Shown: one piece after another, positions 59,102 to 64,000 of the stretch
How positions within the stretch are numbered: position 1 is the stretch's first letter
Layout of the letters: each line of letters starts with the position of its first letter
Assembly: GCF_049472655.1 (NCBI RefSeq)
Contig: NZ_JAQNCS010000009.1
Span: forward strand, 1-64,000
DNA length: 64,000 nucleotides
DNA from: Deferribacter abyssi
Lineage (GTDB): Bacteria; Chrysiogenota; Deferribacteres; Deferribacterales; Deferribacteraceae
Reading direction: 5' to 3'
Position numbers and translations under genes: made by a program
The notes under the pieces: generated by a model
The model's database searches: none
What the model was told of the DNA's origin: nothing
Seen by the model: only the letters and a program-made list of their open reading frames with translations

Positions 59102-60571
59102 TTAAATATTTCTCCAGTAATTTGGTGCTTCTTTAGTAATAATTACATCATGCACATGGCTTTCTCCTAATCCAGCATATGTGATTTTAACGAATTTTCC
59201 TTTCTTTTTTAACTCACTAATAGTAGCACAACCACAATAACCCATTCCAGATTTTAAACCACCTACTAACTGATAAATGGTATGGCTCAAATCCCCTTTA
59301 TAATGAACTCTCCCCTCAATCCCTTCAGGAACAAACTTGTTTTCCATCTCCATTTCATCTTGAAAATACCTGTCCTTGCTACCCTTTTTCATAGCACCTA
59401 AAGATCCCATACCCCTATAAACTTTATAGCTTCTTCCTTGATACAGTTCAATCTCTCCAGGCGACTCCGTAGTACCAGCCAGAAGAGATCCTATCATAAC
59501 CACAGACGCACCAGCTGCTAATGCTTTTACAATATCACCCGAATACTTAATACCACCATCAGCAATTATGGGAATTTGGTATTTATCAGCAACTTCAGCA
59601 CAGTCCATTATGGCTGTAATTTGAGGAACTCCAACACCAGCAATTACTCTGGTGGTACAAATAGAACCAGGCCCGATTCCCACCTTTACACAGTCTGCTC
59701 CAGCCTTTATTAAATCTTCACAAGCCTCAGCCGTAGCAACATTTCCAGCTACAAGATTCAACTCAGGATATTTCTTTTTTATAGCCTTTACCGTATCTAT
59801 AACCTTCTCCGAGTGACCATGTGCAGTATCAACCACTATCACATCAACATTTTTTTCAACCAAAGCATCTACTCTATCCATTGTATCAGGAGCAATACCA
59901 ACAGCAGCACCTACTCTCAATCTGCCCAATTCATCTTTCGTTGCATTAGGATATTTTAGTTTTTTATTTATATCTTTGATTGTTATTAACCCTTTTAATT
60001 CAAAGTTATTATCCACAACTAGCAATTTTTCTATTCTGTGCTTTTGCAAAAGTTCTTTAGCTTCATCAAGAGATGTTCCAACAGGCACCGTAATAAGATT
60101 ATCCTTCGTCATAAACTCTTCTACTTTTCTATGATACTCCTCTAAAAATCTCAAATCTCTGTTTGTAATAATTCCTACTAATTTATGATCTTTAACCACA
60201 GGGATACCGCTAATTTTGTATTTTGCCATCAAATCAAGGGCATCTCTAACCGTCTTATCCGGTTCTATAGTTATAGGATCCACAATCATTCCACTTTCCG
60301 ATCTTTTAACCTTGTCCACCTCTTCAGCCTGTTCTTCAATACTCATATTTTTATGAATAAACCCCAACCCTCCTTCTTGAGCAATAGCTATAGCCATTTT
60401 AGCCTCTGTCACAGTATCCATGGCAGCACTTACAATTGGGATATTCAGTTCGATTTTATCAGTAAGTTTAGTCTTTGTAGACACATCCTTTGGCAAAATA
60501 CTGCTTCGCTGTGGAACAAGTAACACATCATCAAAAGTTAATGCTTCCTTTATAATCTTCTTACTATACAT
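59102..60571 (-). CDS. guaB: Inosine-5'-monophosphate dehydrogenase GuaB
   Basis: From ATG 60571 the protein has 489 residues. TIM barrel with two CBS domains inserted (EVDKVKRSESGMIVDPITIEPDKT to DINKKLKYPN). Catalytic cysteine near residue 303 in GIGPGSICTTRVIAGVG; GGIKYSGDIVKALAAGA; flap region GRVHYKGDL. It converts IMP to XMP. The TTG in frame at 60583 lies in the GAGGTGT ribosome-binding site. Both guaA and guaB therefore share the same leader wording. Confidence 0.97.
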   Translation of the reverse strand: MYSKKIIKEALTFDDVLLVPQRSSILPKDVSTKTKLTDKIELNIPIVSAAMDTVTEAKMAIAIAQEGGLGFIHKNMSIEEQAEEVDKVKRSESGMIVDPITIEPDKTVRDALDLMAKYKISGIPVVKDHKLVGIITNRDLRFLEEYHRKVEEFMTKDNLITVPVGTSLDEAKELLQKHRIEKLLVVDNNFELKGLITIKDINKKLKYPNATKDELGRLRVGAAVGIAPDTMDRVDALVEKNVDVIVVDTAHGHSEKVIDTVKAIKKKYPELNLVAGNVATAEACEDLIKAGADCVKVGIGPGSICTTRVIAGVGVPQITAIMDCAEVADKYQIPIIADGGIKYSGDIVKALAAGASVVMIGSLLAGTTESPGEIELYQGRSYKVYRGMGSLGAMKKGSKDRYFQDEMEMENKFVPEGIEGRVHYKGDLSHTIYQLVGGLKSGMGYCGCATISELKKKGKFVKITYAGLGESHVHDVIITKEAPNYWRNI

Positions 60572-60632
60572 GCAACACCTCAATATCTATTATAGTTTAA
60601 AAGTAAAGCGATCGGACAATAATGTAAAATAC

Positions 60633-61445
60633 TTAGTATCCCCAATCTCTACTATATCTAAAATCTTTATCAATAGTTCTATTGCTAATCTTTGCAATAA
60701 CAGGAAGTTGTCTTTTAAACTGATTACGTCTAATCCTGTCATAAACATCTTTCACAAAGCCCTCATCAAACCCCATCCTTATTAACTCCTGCTTACTTCT
60801 TCTTTCATCAATCATTGCATACAACAATTTATCCACTTCTCTGTATGAAAAACCTAGTTCATCCTCATCTTTTTGACCAATCCATAAATCTGCCGTTGGA
60901 CTCTTTTTAATAACCTTTTCAGGAATACCTAAATACTCTGCCAAATCCCACACCTGTGATTTATATAAATCGCCTATCGGATTAATTGCAGAAGCCATAT
61001 CTCCATACCAGGTTCCGTACCCTAGTAGCAATTCTGTTTTATTACTAGTTCCTAATACCAGAGCATTGTTTTCAGCTGATTTATCAAAAAGAATAATCAT
61101 TCTCATCCTCGCCATAACATTACCTTTTCTAAGTTTTGAAATATCAGAAAATCTCTCAAAATAAGGATCAACAAAAGGCGTAATCTCTATAATATCAAAA
61201 TTAACTCCTAAAAAATCAACTATTAGCTTAGCATCATTAAGACTTTCTTCATTACTAGTTTTATAAGGTAGAGCATAAGTATATACTCTTTCTTTTCCTA
61301 AAGCTAGTGTAGCTAAAGTAGCACTTAAAGCAGAATCAATCCCACCACTAAGTCCTACAACTACATTTTCTAACCCTACTTTTTCTACTTCATCTTTAAT
61401 AAAAGTAGTAAGAACTTTTGTAACATATTCATTATTGAGTTTCAT
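60633..61445 (-). CDS. nadE: NAD synthetase NadE (ammonia/amidotransferase half)
   Basis: A 270-residue ATP pyrophosphatase-type enzyme: PP loop VVVGLSGGIDSALS (residues 28-41), LGTSNKTELLLGYGTWYGDMASAINPIGDLYKSQVWDLAEYLGIP and KSPTADLWIGQKDEDELGFSY. It makes NAD+ from deamido-NAD+. It lacks the glutaminase domain but the gene directly upstream encodes a separate nitrilase-type protein, so a glutamine-dependent two-subunit enzyme is possible. Length fits the NH3-dependent type. Confidence 0.95.
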   Translation of the reverse strand: MKLNNEYVTKVLTTFIKDEVEKVGLENVVVGLSGGIDSALSATLATLALGKERVYTYALPYKTSNEESLNDAKLIVDFLGVNFDIIEITPFVDPYFERFSDISKLRKGNVMARMRMIILFDKSAENNALVLGTSNKTELLLGYGTWYGDMASAINPIGDLYKSQVWDLAEYLGIPEKVIKKSPTADLWIGQKDEDELGFSYREVDKLLYAMIDERRSKQELIRMGFDEGFVKDVYDRIRRNQFKRQLPVIAKISNRTIDKDFRYSRDWGY

Positions 61446-61477
61446 ACCACACCTTTATCTAGTTATTTTCCTCTTTT

Positions 61478-62305
61478 TCAGTGAGAGTTAATTAATTTTG
61501 CAATAATCGAAGATTTATCATCTTTTAAAAACGGAGAAATGATTCTAACTCTTCTAACCTCATCTTTATCAAGTCTTGAAGTAGCTATTTCTTTATCGAA
61601 AAGAGAACATTCTTTTACAACTTCCCCCATTGGAGAATAGATTATTGAACCACCCCAAAATGTAACCCCCTCTTCCACTCCGATTCTGTTCACAAAAACT
61701 GTATAAGCATTACAACTGAGTGCCATGTATTTTAGTGCTGTATACCAGAAATCTTTCGAATAAAATTTTTTTTCTTCTAACCCTCTAGCAGGGCTATTAG
61801 ATATGACAAATATAACTTCAGCCTTTTGAAGTTTCATTGCATAGATGGAGCTAACCTGTAGCGCATCTTCACAAATCAATATACCAACCCTTAAATACCT
61901 TGTATTAAAAACAGTAAATGAATTACCAGGAGTAAAATATCTTCCTTCCTCAAACATTGTATAATCAGGTAAATAAACCTTTTTGTGGATATGTTTTAAT
62001 TCTCTATCTTCTAAATAAAAAGCAGAATTATATAAAAGAAAATTCTCATCTTCAAAAACACCGCCAACTACAATAGAAATATATTTTGAGAACTCTTTTA
62101 ACTCTTTTAATATATGAGAATGTATGCTTAAGCTTGTCTCTTCAACCAAATCTCTTAAAAAATAACCAGTAAGAGATAGTTCAGGAAAAATAATAATATC
62201 TGATTTTGATTCAATAGCTTTTTCAATTAAATCGTAATGTTTTTCTGCATTTTTAGTTAAATCACCTAAAACTGGACTCATCTGCGCTATTGTTACTTTA
62301 ACCAT
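61478..62305 (-). CDS. Nitrilase superfamily amidohydrolase, likely glutaminase partner of NadE
   Basis: A 275-residue carbon-nitrogen hydrolase with the catalytic triad E42 (FPELSLTGY), K109 (HKKVYLPDY) and C145 (LICEDAL). It is 32 bp upstream of nadE and in the same order as the glutaminase and synthetase halves of fused glutamine-dependent NAD synthetases. The LPDY-type stretch is also typical of those glutaminase domains. The function as glutaminase for NadE is inferred from context; a generic nitrilase/omega-amidase is the alternative. Confidence 0.85.
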   Translation of the reverse strand: MVKVTIAQMSPVLGDLTKNAEKHYDLIEKAIESKSDIIIFPELSLTGYFLRDLVEETSLSIHSHILKELKEFSKYISIVVGGVFEDENFLLYNSAFYLEDRELKHIHKKVYLPDYTMFEEGRYFTPGNSFTVFNTRYLRVGILICEDALQVSSIYAMKLQKAEVIFVISNSPARGLEEKKFYSKDFWYTALKYMALSCNAYTVFVNRIGVEEGVTFWGGSIIYSPMGEVVKECSLFDKEIATSRLDKDEVRRVRIISPFLKDDKSSIIAKLINSH

Positions 62306-62347
62306 ACTTCACCACTCATAATTTATTAATTAATATTTTCTTCATTT

Positions 62348-62845
62348 TCATTTAAAAACTTTATTATCCAACTGATTTCTCACAAAAGTCCCACTCTTAC
62401 CACCTGTTTTTTTCAAAAGCATAATATCCGAAATCACCATTTCCTTATCTACTGCTTTACACATATCGTATATAGTCAAAGCAGCAATTGACACCCCTGT
62501 AAGTGCCTCCATCTCAACACCTGTCTTTCCACTAAGTTTTACTTTACAATCAATCCTTATTCTGTTTTTTTCTTCCTCAGGATTAAACACTATCTCCACA
62601 CCCGTTATATTTAAAGGATGACACATGGGTATCAAATCTGATGTCTTTTTCACTCCCATAATACCTGCCACTCTTGCAACTTCAAACACATTACCTTTTT
62701 CTATCTTTTTATTTACAATCATCATCAAAGTCTCAGGCTTCATATAAATATAACCACATGCATGAGCCTCTCTTTTAGTAACGCTTTTCTCCGTTACATC
62801 TACCATTCTACTTCTACCTTCTTCATCAAAATGTGTAAATTTCAT
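62348..62845 (-). CDS. moaC: Cyclic pyranopterin monophosphate synthase MoaC
   Basis: From ATG 62845 the protein has 165 residues. RSRMVDVTEKSVTKREAHA, AGIMGVKKTSDLIPMCHPL (active-site His) and KLSGKTGVEMEALTGVSIAALTIYDMCKAVDK are diagnostic. It works after MoaA in molybdenum cofactor synthesis. ATG 62848 is also possible, but is only two bases from GAGG. No other moa gene in the window. Confidence 0.95.
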   Translation of the reverse strand: MKFTHFDEEGRSRMVDVTEKSVTKREAHACGYIYMKPETLMMIVNKKIEKGNVFEVARVAGIMGVKKTSDLIPMCHPLNITGVEIVFNPEEEKNRIRIDCKVKLSGKTGVEMEALTGVSIAALTIYDMCKAVDKEMVISDIMLLKKTGGKSGTFVRNQLDNKVFK

Positions 62846-62855
62846 CATTTCCTCT

Positions 62856-63644
62856 CTATCTTTTTATCTCTGCAAATAACGAGTTTAAAGAAACATTACA
62901 CTCAATGTAATCCCAAATCTTACCATCAAAATTTTTGATTTCAAAAAATCTATTATCCCTATCAGTATACCTCAACTTTGCATATAATTCAGCTTTTTTA
63001 TCATTTCTATTCTTATCATATACATATATTTCATAATACCTATAACGTTCCATAAACATCTTAAAAAAAACAACTTCTAAAAACTGCTTTATCAAATCCT
63101 GAAAAGGATTTTCATTCTTACTTACAACTACACCTTTTTTAATGTTCCAAAAATAGTAAAGCTCAACTCGCAATGTATCATCAAATTTCTTAACACTTTT
63201 CAATTTAAAATTTGGAACATAACCCATATCTAAAAAAAACTTTGATTCTGTCATATTGAAATTGAATCTTTGAATAAAACTTTTAAGGTCTATTTGTAAT
63301 TTTTTAAGTTGATAAGGGCCTTTTTTTACTTCTTTTTTTAAAGTATATCTCAATTCAATAGTATTTTTAAGAACAAAACCTGTCCTTACATTGTTGTATT
63401 TTACTTTATACCATTTATCATTATAGTCTTGAATAACTATTATTTTCGAACCTTTATATAATCTTCTTAATTTTTTAGACTTTAAATTAGGTTGTTTATA
63501 AACATATGTTGACACTTTCACCTTTGCTAAAGTTTCAAGAAATCTGACCATATTCTTAGATTTAGTAGACACATTATCAGCCGCAAAGGTATATATTGAG
63601 AAACAAAAAAAGAAAAATAAAAAATTTAAAAGTTTTTTAAACAT
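62856..63644 (-). CDS. Exported SH3-domain protein
   Basis: From ATG 63644 the protein has 262 residues. The signal peptide is strongly hydrophobic (LLNFLFFFFCFSIYTFA). Residues about 38-95 are a bacterial SH3 domain (KVSTYVYKQPNLKSKKLRRL, KIIVIQDYNDKWYKVKY, TGFVLKNTIE). The rest is basic and unrecognised. Its start ATG overlaps the end of ychF by 8 bp. An envelope role is likely. Confidence 0.75.
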   Translation of the reverse strand: MFKKLLNFLFFFFCFSIYTFAADNVSTKSKNMVRFLETLAKVKVSTYVYKQPNLKSKKLRRLYKGSKIIVIQDYNDKWYKVKYNNVRTGFVLKNTIELRYTLKKEVKKGPYQLKKLQIDLKSFIQRFNFNMTESKFFLDMGYVPNFKLKSVKKFDDTLRVELYYFWNIKKGVVVSKNENPFQDLIKQFLEVVFFKMFMERYRYYEIYVYDKNRNDKKAELYAKLRYTDRDNRFFEIKNFDGKIWDYIECNVSLNSLFAEIKR

Positions 63645-63999
63645 TGAATCTAAAATAGATAATATCACCATCTCTCACAAGATATTCCTTACCTTCCAGT
63701 CTCAATTTACCAAGTTCTTTTATTTTTTGTAGCGATTTATATTCCTTAAAGGTTTCAAAGTCAACTACTTCAGCTCTGATAAATCCTCTTTCAATATCTG
63801 AATGAATTTTCCCAGCGGCTTTAACCGCAGAAGTCCCATCTTTAATTGTCCAAGCTTTTACTTCTTTTTCTCCTGCAGTAAAGAATGTAATTAAATTTAA
63901 CAATTTGTATCCTTCCAATATCATTGACTCTAACCCAGACCTCTCCAGTCCTATTTCTTCCAAAAACAGCTTTGCTTCTTCTTCTTCAAGTTCAGCCAA
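63637..63999 (-). CDS. ychF: Ribosome-binding ATPase YchF, C-terminal end (5' part outside window)
   Basis: The last 120 residues of a larger protein. LLNLITFFTAGEKEVKAWTIKDGTSAVKAAGKIHSDIERGFIRAEVV is the YchF TGS domain, and GKLRLEGKEYLVRDGDIIYFRFNV is the conserved C-terminus. The GTPase-like ATP-binding domain is beyond the right edge (about position 64000). Overlaps the SH3 gene. Confidence 0.93.
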   Translation of the reverse strand: MAELEEEEAKLFLEEIGLERSGLESMILEGYKLLNLITFFTAGEKEVKAWTIKDGTSAVKAAGKIHSDIERGFIRAEVVDFETFKEYKSLQKIKELGKLRLEGKEYLVRDGDIIYFRFNV

Positions 64000-64000
64000 C

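Noticed and set aside
1..64000. CRISPR arrays, rRNA genes, insertion sequences, toxin-antitoxin or restriction genes
   Set aside because: None could be supported; no regularly spaced direct repeats, no transposase motifs and no known defence domains were seen.

Overview
The window is AT-rich DNA (roughly 30% GC by eye) from a Gram-negative, flagellated, probably anaerobic bacterium. Evidence for this is an outer-membrane porin, Lol lipoprotein export genes (lolD and a LolC/E permease), CpoB, MurB, a flagellin behind a sigma-28 type promoter, selenocysteine insertion genes (selA, selB), a UbiD/MenG pair pointing to menaquinone, Pta-AckA, FabI and the non-mevalonate isoprenoid genes ispG and ispF. 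Gene content and base composition would suit the Deferribacterota (Deferribacter-like), but that placement is an inference and no database search was made.

Layout. (1) 1-2158 is the end of an integrated element: a cut-off ORF, an AlpA-type regulator and a P4-type tyrosine integrase abutting the 3' end of tRNA-Leu(CAA); the element extends left out of the window. (2) 2269-8119, plus strand: cheV, cpoB, a LysM protein, selA, selB. (3) 8106-11827, minus strand: porin, two small exported proteins read through the porin terminator, and a large exported protein. (4) 12051-14006, plus: flagellin with a sigma-28 promoter and a start codon buried in a hairpin. (5) 14123-32889, minus: DEAD-box helicase, ABC-F ATPase, ispG, xerC, trmFO, topA, smg, dprA, an M20 amidohydrolase, fabI, radA, ruvB, an HD hydrolase, lgt and two EamA transporters, mostly overlapping or closely abutting. 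(6) 33396-35631, plus: pta-ackA, followed by a 450-bp hairpin-rich, partly duplicated spacer. (7) 36086-49181, minus: FmdE-like protein, TauE/SafE permease, then an apparent operon 46881 to 37748 in which a signalling module (HAD phosphatase, J-domain/TPR protein, truncated histidine-kinase-like protein, single-domain response regulator, glycine-zipper protein, HDOD protein, SpoIIE-type phosphatase) is followed directly by menG, ubiD, nth and larC; then a DUF3108-like protein, ispF, a small Cys4 protein, an alpha/beta hydrolase and a CsoR-like repressor. (8) 49338-53230, plus: two overlapping cation/proton-antiporter-like genes and an unrecognised membrane protein. (9) 53223-64000, minus: murB, methylthioadenosine phosphorylase, a TRIC-type channel, lolD, lolC/E, guaA, guaB, nadE with a separate glutaminase-like partner, moaC, an SH3 protein and the C-terminal end of ychF.

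No CRISPR array, insertion sequence, rRNA or complete defence system was seen. The best candidates for undescribed biology are: the porin terminator that doubles as signal-peptide coding sequence (8741-8777); the flagellin start-codon hairpin with CsrA-like motifs (12002-12053); the integrase ribosome-binding site locked in an 11-bp stem (1826-1867); the signalling operon around the truncated histidine-kinase-like protein (41742-46881); the apparently bipartite glutamine-dependent NAD synthetase (60633-62305); and the paired antiporter genes (49338-51648).

Start codons were chosen by ribosome-binding site. For cheV, flagellin, the DEAD-box gene, the ABC-F gene, xerC, pta, the fmdE-like gene, ubiD, guaA, guaB, moaC and the SH3 gene they lie inside longer open frames.
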